Below, piece after piece: positions 8,331-15,813 of a stretch of 64,000 bases of DNA. The translations under genes and the position numbers were made by a program. The notes beneath the pieces were generated by a model, which was not told the DNA's origin, did no database searches, and worked only from the letters and a program-made list of their open reading frames with translations. Each line of letters opens with the position of its first letter. Positions within the stretch are counted from its first letter, which is position 1. The DNA is taken from contig NZ_JADBGF010000001.1 in the NCBI RefSeq assembly GCF_014873495.1, forward strand, positions 2,852,001 to 2,916,000, written 5' to 3'. The DNA comes from Streptomyces stelliscabiei. Lineage in GTDB: Bacteria; Actinomycetota; Actinomycetes; Streptomycetales; Streptomycetaceae.

Positions 8331-9685
8331 CCACCCCCGGGCCGGCGCCCACCCCGGAGCAGGACAAGGGCGGGCTGCGCACGGCCCTCGCCGGCCTCAC
8401 CACGCGCGGGCGCTCGTTCCTGGCCGCCGGCATCGCGGCGGCCATCTGCGCGTACGTCCTCGGGCAGAGCGATCTGCTGCGGGTGGGCCTGCTGCTGGCC
8501 GTGCTGCCGCTGGTCTGCACGACCGTGCTGTACCGCACCCGTTACCGGGTCGCGGGCAGCCGTCGGCTCTCCCCCGCGCGGGTGCCGGCCGGCGGCGAGG
8601 CCCGCGTCCATCTGCGGATGGACAACGTCTCGCGGCTGCCCACCGGGCTGCTGATGCTCCAGGACCGGGTGCCCTACGTGCTCGGTCCGCGCCCGAGGTT
8701 CGTGCTGGACCGGGTGGAGGCGGGCGGCCGCCGCGAGGTGTCGTACCGCGTCCGTTCCGATCTGCGCGGCCGTTATCCGCTGGGTCCGCTCCAGCTACGC
8801 CTGACCGACCCGTTCGGCATGTGCGAGCTGACCCGGTCCTTCTCCACGTACGACACCCTGACCGTCGTCCCGCGCGTGGAGGCGCTGTCGCCGGTCCGGC
8901 TGGGCGGGGAGGCGAAGGGGTACGGCGACGGCCGGCAGCGCTCACTGGCGCTGGCCGGCGAGGACGACGTGATCCCGCGTGGCTACCGGCACGGCGACGA
9001 CCTGCGCCGGGTGCACTGGCGTTCGACCGCGCGCTACGGGGAGCTGATGGTCCGCCGCGAGGAGCAGCCGCAGCGCGCCCGCTGCACGGTGCTGCTGGAC
9101 ACCCGGGCCGAGGCGTTCCTCGGCGCGGGCCCGGACTCGGCCTTCGAGTGGGCCGTCTCCGGCGCCGCCTCCATGCTGGTCCACATGCTCGAACGGGGCT
9201 TCTCCGTACGGCTGTTGACGGACACCGGCAGTTCGGTGCCCGGCGAGGGCGCGGACGGGTTCGCGGGCGCCAGCCAGGAGTCCGCCGACGCGGCGGGACT
9301 GATGATGGACACCCTCGCGGTGATCGACCACTCCGACGGATCGGGCCTCTCGCCCGCGTACGACGTGCTGCGCGGCGGCAACGAAGGGCTGCTGATCGCG
9401 TTCCTCGGCGACCTCGACGAGGAACAGGCGACGGTGATCGGCAAGATGCGCCAGCGCGGCGGCGGGGCGGTCGCCTTCCTGCTGGACAGTGAGGTGTGGA
9501 CGACCGACACGGGCGAGGTGCCCGGTGCCGGGAGCGCGAGCGAGGAGTCGCTGCGGCTGCTGCACGAGGCGGGCTGGACGGCGCTGACCGTTCCGCGCGG
9601 CGCCTCGCTGGCGGACCTGTGGCGGCAGGCGGACCGACAGCGTCTCGGTGTGATGTCCGGGAGCGGTATGGAGGGACGGTCATGA
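8327..9685 (+). CDS. DUF58 domain protein (VWA-like), MoxR partner
   Basis: 452-residue membrane-linked protein. Two hydrophobic segments lie near residues 25-70, followed by a beta-rich region and the DUF58 core with the RxxYPLGPLQLRLTDPFG and GDDLRRVHWR motifs. DUF58 proteins carry a von Willebrand A-like fold and usually accompany MoxR ATPases (family knowledge). It overlaps moxR by 4 nt and the transglutaminase gene by 4 nt (both ATGA), so all three should be made in fixed ratio. No enzymatic residues are recognised; the likely role is scaffold or client of the MoxR ATPase at the membrane. Confidence 0.88.
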   Translation: MTTPGPAPTPEQDKGGLRTALAGLTTRGRSFLAAGIAAAICAYVLGQSDLLRVGLLLAVLPLVCTTVLYRTRYRVAGSRRLSPARVPAGGEARVHLRMDNVSRLPTGLLMLQDRVPYVLGPRPRFVLDRVEAGGRREVSYRVRSDLRGRYPLGPLQLRLTDPFGMCELTRSFSTYDTLTVVPRVEALSPVRLGGEAKGYGDGRQRSLALAGEDDVIPRGYRHGDDLRRVHWRSTARYGELMVRREEQPQRARCTVLLDTRAEAFLGAGPDSAFEWAVSGAASMLVHMLERGFSVRLLTDTGSSVPGEGADGFAGASQESADAAGLMMDTLAVIDHSDGSGLSPAYDVLRGGNEGLLIAFLGDLDEEQATVIGKMRQRGGGAVAFLLDSEVWTTDTGEVPGAGSASEESLRLLHEAGWTALTVPRGASLADLWRQADRQRLGVMSGSGMEGRS

Positions 9686-12210
9686 GCGGGCGGGCGAGGC
9701 TGGCGCTGTGCGCCTGGGCCGCGACGGTCATGGCGGCGTGCGCCCTGCTGCCCCTGGTCGACCCGGCGACCTGGATCTTCCAGGCCGCCCTGATGCTGGG
9801 TGTGCTGACCGGCGTGGGAGCGCTCACCCGGCGGGTCCCGCTGGCCCGGCCGCTGACCGTGGCCGCGCAGGCGCTGGTCGCGCTGATGATGCTGACGCTG
9901 GTCTTCGCCCGGGAGCAGGCGGTGGCCGGGATCGTCCCCGGTCCGCAGGCCTTCCAGCAGTTCGCGGAGCTGCTGCGGGCAGGCGCCGACGACGTCGGAC
10001 GGTACGCCATCCCGGCCCCGCTGAGCGACGGCATCCAGCTGATGATCATCGGCGGTGTGCTGGTGATAGGCCTCATGGTCGACGCGCTCGCGGTGACGTT
10101 CCGCAGCGCGGCCCCGGCCGGCCTGCCGCTGCTCGCGCTGTACTCGGTCGCGGCGGGACTCTCCGACGGCGCCGCGTGGCTGTGGTTCCTGCTGGCCTCC
10201 GCCGGCTATCTGCTGCTGCTCCTGACCGAGAGCCGCGACCGGCTCTCCCAGTGGGGCCGGGTCTTCGGCGGCGCGCCCCACGGCCCGCGCGCGGAGTCCG
10301 CGGGCGGCGCGGTGGCCCCGGTCCGTACCGGTCGGCGCATCGGCGCGGTCGCGCTGGGCATCGCCCTGGTGGTGCCCCTCGGGCTGCCCTCCCTCGACGG
10401 GGGACTGCTGAGCGGCACGGGCACCGGCATCGGCGGGGGCTCCGGCGGCGGCACGATCTCCGCGGTGAACCCCGTGGTGGCGTTGAGCGGCAGCCTGAAC
10501 GTGGACGAGGACCGCCAGGTCCTGTCCTACCGCACCAACACGGACAACATGCAGGAGATGTATCTGCGGATCGTCTCCCTGGACAGGTTCGACGGCACCT
10601 CCTGGACGCCGACCGAGCGCTCCATCACCGGGGTTCCGGAGGAGTTCGGCACCCCCATCGGCCTCGCCTCCGACGTGAAGCGGACCTCGATCGAGACCCG
10701 GATCGTCGCGGCGCAGGACTACGAACAGAACTGGCTGCCGATGCCGTACCCGGTCACCGGCGTCGACATCGACGGCGACTGGCGGTACGAGCCCGTGGGA
10801 CGCACGCTCGTCGGTGACCACGGCCAGAACACCAAGGGCGCGCAGTACAAGGTCGAGAGCCTGATCGTGCAGCCCACGGCGGAGCAGCTGGCCTCGGCGC
10901 CGGAGCCGCCCCCGTCCCTGCGGCGGGAGTACACCAAGGTGCCGGCCTCGCTGCCGCCGGTGGTGGCGAAGACCGCGCTGGACGTCACCAAGGGCGCGAC
11001 GAACGACTACGAGCGCGCGGTGAAGCTGCAGGACTGGTTCGCGTTCAGCGGCGAGTTCACGTACGACACCGAGGTGCGTTCCGGGACGGGGGCGCGCGCG
11101 ATCGCCCGGTTCCTCCAGGACAAGGAGGGCTTCTGCGTCCACTTCTCCTTCGCGATGGCGTCGATGGCCCGCACGCTGGGCATACCTGCCCGGGTGGCCG
11201 TGGGCTTCACGCCCGGCACCCCGCAGACGAACGGCACGATGTCGGTGGGCCTGCGCGACGCGCACGCCTGGCCGGAGCTGTACTTCGAGGGTGTGGGCTG
11301 GACCCGCTTCGAGCCGACCCCCAACCGGGGCTCGACTCCTCCGTACACGGTGCCGGAGGACTCCGGCACCGGCGGTCTGCCCGACGTGCCCCGGCCCTCG
11401 CAGTCGGCGTCCACGGCGCCGTCGGCCGTGCCGTCGGCGAGCGAGAGCTGCACCCCGCAGGAGGTGAAGCTGGGGGCCTGCGCGAGCGAGTCCGCGGCGG
11501 CCGTGGCGGACACGGACGACGAGGAGCGTTCGCTGTGGGGGCTGCTGTTCTTCTCGCCCTGGACCCTGTTGATCCTGCCGGGTGCTCTCCTGCTGCTGGC
11601 GATCCCGTTGCTGCCGATGCTGTGGCGGCTGCGGGTCCGGTCCGTGCGGCTGGGCGCGCATGACGGCGCGGTGCCGAAGGGTGGCCGTGGGCCCGCCGCC
11701 GCCCGGGACGTGACCGAGGAGGCGGGCGGACCACAGGGCTCGCCGGCCCCGGCGGGCAGAGCCGGCGGGTTCGGCCGTTCGGAGGCCGCCGCGGCCCATG
11801 CGCTGGCCACCTGGCAGGAGGTGACCGACACGGCCTGGGACTACGGGATCACGCCGGACGAGTCGCTGACGCCTCGCAAGGCCGCCGCGCGGATCGTGCG
11901 GATCGGGGAGCTCGAACCGTCGGCCGCGGACGCGGTGCACCGGGTGGCGGCTGCGGTGGAACAGGTCCTCTTCGCCCCGCGTCCGCAGGTCCCGGCGGGT
12001 CTGGCCCGGGACGCGCACCAGGTCGGGGCCGGCCTGCGCAAGCACGCCGACCGCGGGACGAAGCTGCGGGCACTGCTGCTGCCGCGTTCGACCATTCGGG
12101 TGGTCTGGTCCCTCTCCGCCCGCTGGACGAACGCCCTGGAGGAGCTGCTGGCCCGCGTCCCGACGCCACGCCCGCCCTGGAGACGCCCCTCGCCCGGCCG
12201 GCCCGGCTAG
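9682..12210 (+). CDS. TgpA-type transmembrane transglutaminase-like protein
   Basis: 842-residue polytopic protein. Five to six membrane helices occupy roughly the first 230 residues, an extracellular transglutaminase-like domain follows, then one more helix near residue 630 and a cytoplasmic DUF4129-like tail. The papain-like catalytic pair is present: C485 (EGFCVHFS) and H528 (DAHAWPE). The third position, usually Asp in the DPTP motif, is Glu (E544 in FEPTP). The ATG at 9682 overlaps the DUF58 stop. It may cleave or cross-link cell-surface proteins with its MoxR/DUF58 partners. Substrate is unknown. Confidence 0.88.
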   Translation: MSGRARLALCAWAATVMAACALLPLVDPATWIFQAALMLGVLTGVGALTRRVPLARPLTVAAQALVALMMLTLVFAREQAVAGIVPGPQAFQQFAELLRAGADDVGRYAIPAPLSDGIQLMIIGGVLVIGLMVDALAVTFRSAAPAGLPLLALYSVAAGLSDGAAWLWFLLASAGYLLLLLTESRDRLSQWGRVFGGAPHGPRAESAGGAVAPVRTGRRIGAVALGIALVVPLGLPSLDGGLLSGTGTGIGGGSGGGTISAVNPVVALSGSLNVDEDRQVLSYRTNTDNMQEMYLRIVSLDRFDGTSWTPTERSITGVPEEFGTPIGLASDVKRTSIETRIVAAQDYEQNWLPMPYPVTGVDIDGDWRYEPVGRTLVGDHGQNTKGAQYKVESLIVQPTAEQLASAPEPPPSLRREYTKVPASLPPVVAKTALDVTKGATNDYERAVKLQDWFAFSGEFTYDTEVRSGTGARAIARFLQDKEGFCVHFSFAMASMARTLGIPARVAVGFTPGTPQTNGTMSVGLRDAHAWPELYFEGVGWTRFEPTPNRGSTPPYTVPEDSGTGGLPDVPRPSQSASTAPSAVPSASESCTPQEVKLGACASESAAAVADTDDEERSLWGLLFFSPWTLLILPGALLLLAIPLLPMLWRLRVRSVRLGAHDGAVPKGGRGPAAARDVTEEAGGPQGSPAPAGRAGGFGRSEAAAAHALATWQEVTDTAWDYGITPDESLTPRKAAARIVRIGELEPSAADAVHRVAAAVEQVLFAPRPQVPAGLARDAHQVGAGLRKHADRGTKLRALLLPRSTIRVVWSLSARWTNALEELLARVPTPRPPWRRPSPGRPG

Positions 12211-12244
12211 CGGCCGGCGGCCGGCTGCTGCCGACGGCTCCGCG

Positions 12245-12287
12245 CACATCTGCCCCCTCCCGGGTTCGCCGGGAGGGGGCAGATGTG
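12245..12287 (+). terminator. 19-bp perfect stem-loop terminator after the MoxR operon
   Basis: Arms 12245-12263 and 12269-12287 are perfectly complementary over 19 bp (core CTGCCCCCTCCCGG) around a 5-nt GTTCG loop. It lies 35 bp after the transglutaminase stop. No T-run follows, as is usual for Streptomyces terminators. Confidence 0.8.
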
Positions 12288-12330
12288 TGTGGGCTCCCGG
12301 GTTCGCCCAGGGGGCAGACGTGTGTGGGGG
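12257..12330. repeat. 37-nt imperfect tandem duplication overlapping the hairpin
   Basis: The segment starting CTCCCGGGTTCGCC at 12257 is repeated at 12294 (period 37) and both copies run into GGGGGCAGA(T/C)GTGTGTGGG. The second copy has lost the symmetry that forms the hairpin in the first. Confidence 0.75.
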
Positions 12331-12545
12331 CCCGAGGGCGCGGGTCCGAGGCGTCCGTCCGTACTGCGCACGGCTGACCGTCCGTGGCTGGGGCGGCGGG
12401 CTGGGGCTGGGCGGTGGCTGGGGCTGTGCGGCGGCTGGCATCACCCCGGCTGCCGCTCCGGGCACGCCGAAGCAGCCGCCACCAGAGAAGGTACGGCTGT
12501 TCGATTTCAGATTTCGGGTGCTGGGTTGCGGGTTTTGGGCGTACA

Positions 12546-12580
12546 CGAAGGGTGACCGCCCCTCGGGTGGTCACCCTTCG
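12546..12580 (-). terminator. Hairpin terminator of the DUF3040 gene (also faces the MoxR operon)
   Basis: A perfect 12-bp stem, CGAAGGGTGACC at 12546-12557 with its complement at 12569-12580, and an 11-nt loop. It lies 47 bp past the DUF3040 stop. TTTT on the plus-strand side (12585-12588) suggests it can also stop transcripts from the left. Confidence 0.75.
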
Positions 12581-12627
12581 TCCGTTTTCAGTTCAGCTGT
12601 GACTGTCGGATCGGCGATCCGGCGGAC

Positions 12628-13029
12628 TCAGTGGCCGCCCTGCTCGTCACGACGACGCTGCCAGCGCTGTTCGATTCGGTCCATCATGGAGCGGCGCTGT
12701 CGGGCCTGCCGACGCGCGCCTGCGGAGCCTGCGGCACCGGCGGGCTGCTCACCCGGCTTGGGGGCCTTGCGCCAACCGGTGACGGCGAGCACGGCGCAGC
12801 CCAGCATGACGAGGAACCCCACCACGCTGACCCAGATCTGCTGTGCGACCATTCCGGCCATGAGGAGCGCGATACCCACCAGAAAGCCCGCGACCGCCTG
12901 GTAGACCCGCCGCCGGGTGTACGTACGCAGCCCGCTTCCCTCGAGCGCTGACGCGAACTTGGGATCTTCGGCGTACAGCGCTCGCTCCATCTGCTCGAGC
13001 ATGCGCTGCTCGTGCTCTGAGAGCGGCAC
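12628..13029 (-). CDS. DUF3040 domain membrane protein
   Basis: 133-residue small membrane protein typical of actinobacteria. The N-terminus PLSEHEQRMLEQMERAL is the DUF3040 signature. Two membrane helices lie at about residues 43-63 and 66-84, followed by a basic tail rich in Arg and Gln. The GTG start at 13029 has a GAGGAGGA site. Function is unknown. Proteins of this type are often found near cell-division genes in mycobacteria and streptomycetes. It is followed by its own terminator and is therefore monocistronic. Confidence 0.9.
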   Translation of the reverse strand: MPLSEHEQRMLEQMERALYAEDPKFASALEGSGLRTYTRRRVYQAVAGFLVGIALLMAGMVAQQIWVSVVGFLVMLGCAVLAVTGWRKAPKPGEQPAGAAGSAGARRQARQRRSMMDRIEQRWQRRRDEQGGH

Positions 13030-13275
13030 GGAGTCCTCCTCATCGTGCGGTCGCCGGGGCGACCCGGGGGGTCCTCTTCAGGATAGGCAGGGATTCGCCC
13101 CCTTGAAACCCGCCCCTCTACGCCAATTCGCCAACCGGGACCCGCCATGGCACCCCGACTCGCTGAGGTGTGAATTCCCCAGCGGACGGCCCGTCATGCC
13201 GGTACGGTCTCCCTCGATCATACGGCTCCGAGCGCCCGATCGGGGGGCCTGTGGCGTACTCCATCCGCCGCCGAG

Positions 13276-13289
13276 CCCCTGATCAGGGG
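13276..13289. repeat. 14-nt perfect palindrome downstream of the methyltransferase gene
   Basis: CCCCTGATCAGGGG is a perfect palindrome about 28 bp past the methyltransferase stop (minus strand). It may be the core of a terminator or a protein-binding site; neither can be chosen from sequence. Confidence 0.5.
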
Positions 13290-13316
13290 GTCACCCCATT
13301 CGTCCCGGGGGCCGGA

Positions 13317-14087
13317 TCAGGACCCGGCGGCCCCTCGCGTCTCGCCCAGCACATGAAGTTGGGTCGCCACGGAGTGGAAGGCGGGCTGTTCGGCGACCGC
13401 GGCCTCCAGCTTGAGCAGGGCGTCCAGGGCGCCCGGCTCGGTGTCGACGAGGACCCCGGGGACGAGGTCGGCGAAGACCCGTACGCCGTGCACGGCGGCG
13501 ACCTCCAGGCCCGCGCCCTCGACGAGCGCGGTGAGCTGCTCGGCGGTGAAGCGATGGGGAACCGGATCACCCTCGCCCCAGCGTCCGTTCGGGTCGTCGA
13601 GCGCCTGCCGGGCCTCCTTGAAGTGCCCGGCGAGGGCCCGCGCGAGGACCGCGCCGCCGAGGCCGGCGGCGAGCAGGCTGAGCACACCCTCGGGGCGCAG
13701 CGCGGCGACCGCGTTGCCGATGCCCTCGGCAGGGTCGTCCACGTACTCCAGGACGCCGTGGCAGAGGACGGCGTCGTACCCGCCGCGCTCGGCGACGTCG
13801 AAGAGGCCGTGGGCGTCGCCCTGGACGCCGCGCACACGGTCGGCGACGCCTGCCTCGGCGGCTCGGCGCTCCAGCGCGAACAGCGCGTTCGGGCTGGGGT
13901 CGACGACGGTGACCCGGTGGCCGAGGCGGGCCACGGGCACCGCGAAGTTGCCGCTGCCGCCCCCGGTGTCCAGGACGTCGAGCGACTCGCGTGCCGTGGC
14001 CTTCACCCGGCGGTCGAGGGCGTCTTGCAGGACCTCCCAGACCACGGCGGTACGGAGGGAGGCGCGGGGGCGCATCGGGTCCGACAC
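13317..14087 (-). CDS. Class I SAM-dependent methyltransferase
   Basis: 256 residues with a Rossmann-fold AdoMet site: motif I DTGGGSGNFAVP (about residue 40), the acidic VDPSPNA after strand 2, and CHGVLEYVDDP as motif IV. This is the UbiE/COQ5-like class seen in small-molecule methylation; the similar CmoA/SmtA proteins modify tRNA uridines, so substrate cannot be assigned. The GTG start at 14087 has GGAG 10 nt upstream. It lies 132 bp downstream of the HEPN gene on the same strand, a possible two-gene unit. Confidence 0.85.
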   Translation of the reverse strand: MSDPMRPRASLRTAVVWEVLQDALDRRVKATARESLDVLDTGGGSGNFAVPVARLGHRVTVVDPSPNALFALERRAAEAGVADRVRGVQGDAHGLFDVAERGGYDAVLCHGVLEYVDDPAEGIGNAVAALRPEGVLSLLAAGLGGAVLARALAGHFKEARQALDDPNGRWGEGDPVPHRFTAEQLTALVEGAGLEVAAVHGVRVFADLVPGVLVDTEPGALDALLKLEAAVAEQPAFHSVATQLHVLGETRGAAGS

Positions 14088-14219
14088 GGCAGTTGACTCC
14101 TCGGCGCGGCACCGCCTGACGTACGGCGGAGCGATGGGCTTGCGTCTCCACCGGGCCCGGGGGCCGCGGCGGAGGGTGGCGACTGCCCCAACCCTAATGG
14201 GCGGCGCCGGGGCGGTCGG

Positions 14220-14759
14220 TCAGCCCGCGTCCGGGACCCCCGGCTCGCCGTCCCGTCGGGGCTGGGGCAGCACCGGCTGGAGCACCAGCATCCGTTCGAC
14301 CAAGCGCAGGAACATCGCCACGTCGCGTATGAGGTCGTCGGCGTCCCGCGCGTTCGCCGCGCCCTGGATGCCCGCCTCGGCACGCGCCCGGCGGGCGGCG
14401 CCGGAGGCGAACAGCGCGCTCCACTCGGCGAGTTCGGGCGCTATCTCGGGGAGCACCTCCCAGGCGCTGCGGATCTTCGCGCGGCGCTTCGGGGTGAGTT
14501 CGGGGCGGCCCCGGGCGGCGAGGACCGCGGCGGCGGTGCGCAGGGCGGCCAGGTGGGCGGTGGCGTACCGCTCGTTGGGCGCCTGGTGGGCGGACGCCTC
14601 GTCGAGTCCGGAGCGGGCCTGGGCGAGCAGGTCGAGGGCGGCGGGCGGGGCCGTCGCCCGGCGCAGCACGGGGTGCACGTCGCTCGCCGGGCCGGTCAGT
14701 GAGGGGGCAGGGCCGGTGGCGCGGCGCCGGTTGGCGGCTGCTGCGTGGTGGCTGGCCAT
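14220..14759 (-). CDS. SAV_6107-type HEPN domain protein
   Basis: 179-residue, mostly helical cytoplasmic protein. A disordered Arg/Pro/Ala N-terminus leads into a helical bundle with the NERYATAHLAALRTAAAVLAARG stretch typical of the actinobacterial SAV_6107 HEPN family. HEPN domains are often RNases with an R-x4-6-H motif; I see no such His in the last helices (RDADDLIRDVAMFLR), so this member may be non-catalytic. The ATG at 14759 has a perfect AGGAGG site. A longer frame to 14894 has none. It lies upstream of the methyltransferase gene and divergent from the ABC/Pip operon. Confidence 0.82.
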   Translation of the reverse strand: MASHHAAAANRRRATGPAPSLTGPASDVHPVLRRATAPPAALDLLAQARSGLDEASAHQAPNERYATAHLAALRTAAAVLAARGRPELTPKRRAKIRSAWEVLPEIAPELAEWSALFASGAARRARAEAGIQGAANARDADDLIRDVAMFLRLVERMLVLQPVLPQPRRDGEPGVPDAG

Positions 14760-14892
14760 GACGAACCTCCTGTCGTCTTCGGACGACACGCTCTGACACG
14801 AGGTGCCGTATGTGCCCATCGTGCGGTATGCCACTGACAATCCGTTCTGACCTGCTCTTTTGCTTCGATCAGAAGTTCGGAGTAGTTTTTGC

Positions 14893-14906
14893 ACTGACCA
14901 GTCAGT
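14893..14906 (+). promoter_or_regulatory. TetR-like operator upstream of the ABC/Pip/TetR operon
   Basis: ACTGAC-CA-GTCAGT is an inverted repeat with 6-bp arms, 29 nt before the ABC ATPase start. TetR regulators bind such short palindromes, and the operon ends in a TetR gene, so autoregulation is likely (inference). A 13/14 match lies at 49398-49411, upstream of the fadD-like gene. Confidence 0.55.
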
Positions 14907-14934
14907 TCAAAGAAATGCAGAGGGGCTCGGGAGC

Positions 14935-15813
14935 ATGGGAGAGCCGCGGGAGGCCGACGCCCGGCAGGGAACGGCCGGGGGCGTCGCCGTCGGAGCCGAG
15001 GGGTTCGGGCTGAAGGGGCCGCGCGGGTGGGCGTTCCGGGGCGTCGGGTTCGACGCCGAGGCCGGTTCGCTGATCGCGGTCGAGGGGCCGTCCGGGTCGG
15101 GCCGGACCTGTCTGCTGCTCGCGCTCACCGGACGCATGAAGCCGAGCGAGGGGCACGCCACGATCGGCTCCCTGCCGCTACCGAAACGGATGGCGGCCGT
15201 GCGCCGCGTCAGCGCCCTCGCCCACGTCCCCGGGGTGACCGACCTGGACCCGGCCCTGACCGTCGGAGAGCACCTGCGCGAGCGGGCCCTGCTGCAGCGG
15301 CGGTTCGACGGCTCCCTGCGCGGGCTGCTGCGGTCCCGCACCGAGCGCGCCGACGAGGCGAAGGGCCGGATCGAGGCCGCCCTGACCGCCGCCGGGCTCG
15401 ATCGCGAGGCCCTGCCCAAGGGCTCCCGGACCGCGGTACGCGACCTGGACCGGATGGAGGCCCTGCGGCTGTCCGTCGCCCTCGCCCTCGTCGGCCGGCC
15501 CCGGCTGCTCGGCGTCGACGACACCGACCTGAAGCTCTCCGACGCCGAACGGGCCGAGATGTGGACCCTGTTGAGGTCTCTGACCGAGTCCGGCGTCACG
15601 GTGGTGGCGGTGGGCAGCGAGGCCCCGGAGGGGGCGGTCGTGGTGTCCACGGCGCCGGAGAAGGAAGCACGCGCGCGTGCGGACACGGGCGACGACAGCG
15701 ACGGCACCGAACCCGTCGACCACGCCGACATCACCGACGACGCCGACCACAGCGCCACCGACGCCACCGACAAGGAGAACGCCGATGCGCTCGCCGAAAC
15801 TCGCCGCTCTTGA
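14935..15813 (+). CDS. Degenerate ABC transporter ATP-binding protein
   Basis: 292 residues with an ABC nucleotide-binding fold. Walker A is GPSGSGRT and the D-loop region follows RLLGVDDTD. Two key elements are abnormal. The LSGGQ signature position reads VRDLDR, and the Walker B glutamate is Asp, so ATPase activity may be weak. The last 60 residues are an acidic, His-containing tail. The start is ATG 14935; frames reaching 14860 would run over the operator. Its end overlaps the YhgE/Pip gene by 29 bp, so it probably serves that membrane protein as an ATPase partner. Confidence 0.8.
   Translation: MGEPREADARQGTAGGVAVGAEGFGLKGPRGWAFRGVGFDAEAGSLIAVEGPSGSGRTCLLLALTGRMKPSEGHATIGSLPLPKRMAAVRRVSALAHVPGVTDLDPALTVGEHLRERALLQRRFDGSLRGLLRSRTERADEAKGRIEAALTAAGLDREALPKGSRTAVRDLDRMEALRLSVALALVGRPRLLGVDDTDLKLSDAERAEMWTLLRSLTESGVTVVAVGSEAPEGAVVVSTAPEKEARARADTGDDSDGTEPVDHADITDDADHSATDATDKENADALAETRRS

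Larger units (their letters stand above)
12211..12627. other. 417-bp convergent intergenic region
   Basis: No credible gene. From left to right: the 19-bp hairpin and its tandem copy (12245-12330), a G-rich stretch of repeated TGGGGCTG-like units (about 12390-12435), an AT-richer patch around 12500-12540, and a second hairpin at 12546-12580. Open frames crossing it have no ribosome site and no Streptomyces codon bias. Confidence 0.7.

Noticed and set aside
9034..12546. Very long minus-strand open frame (1170 codons) opposite the transglutaminase gene
   Set aside because: It is a mirror of the GC-rich coding frame of the plus-strand operon. It lacks a ribosome site and has low-complexity Arg/Pro/Ala content typical of shadow frames.
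12287..12904. Plus-strand frame through the repeat region after the MoxR operon
   Set aside because: It crosses two hairpins and the DUF3040 gene in antisense, with no ribosome site.
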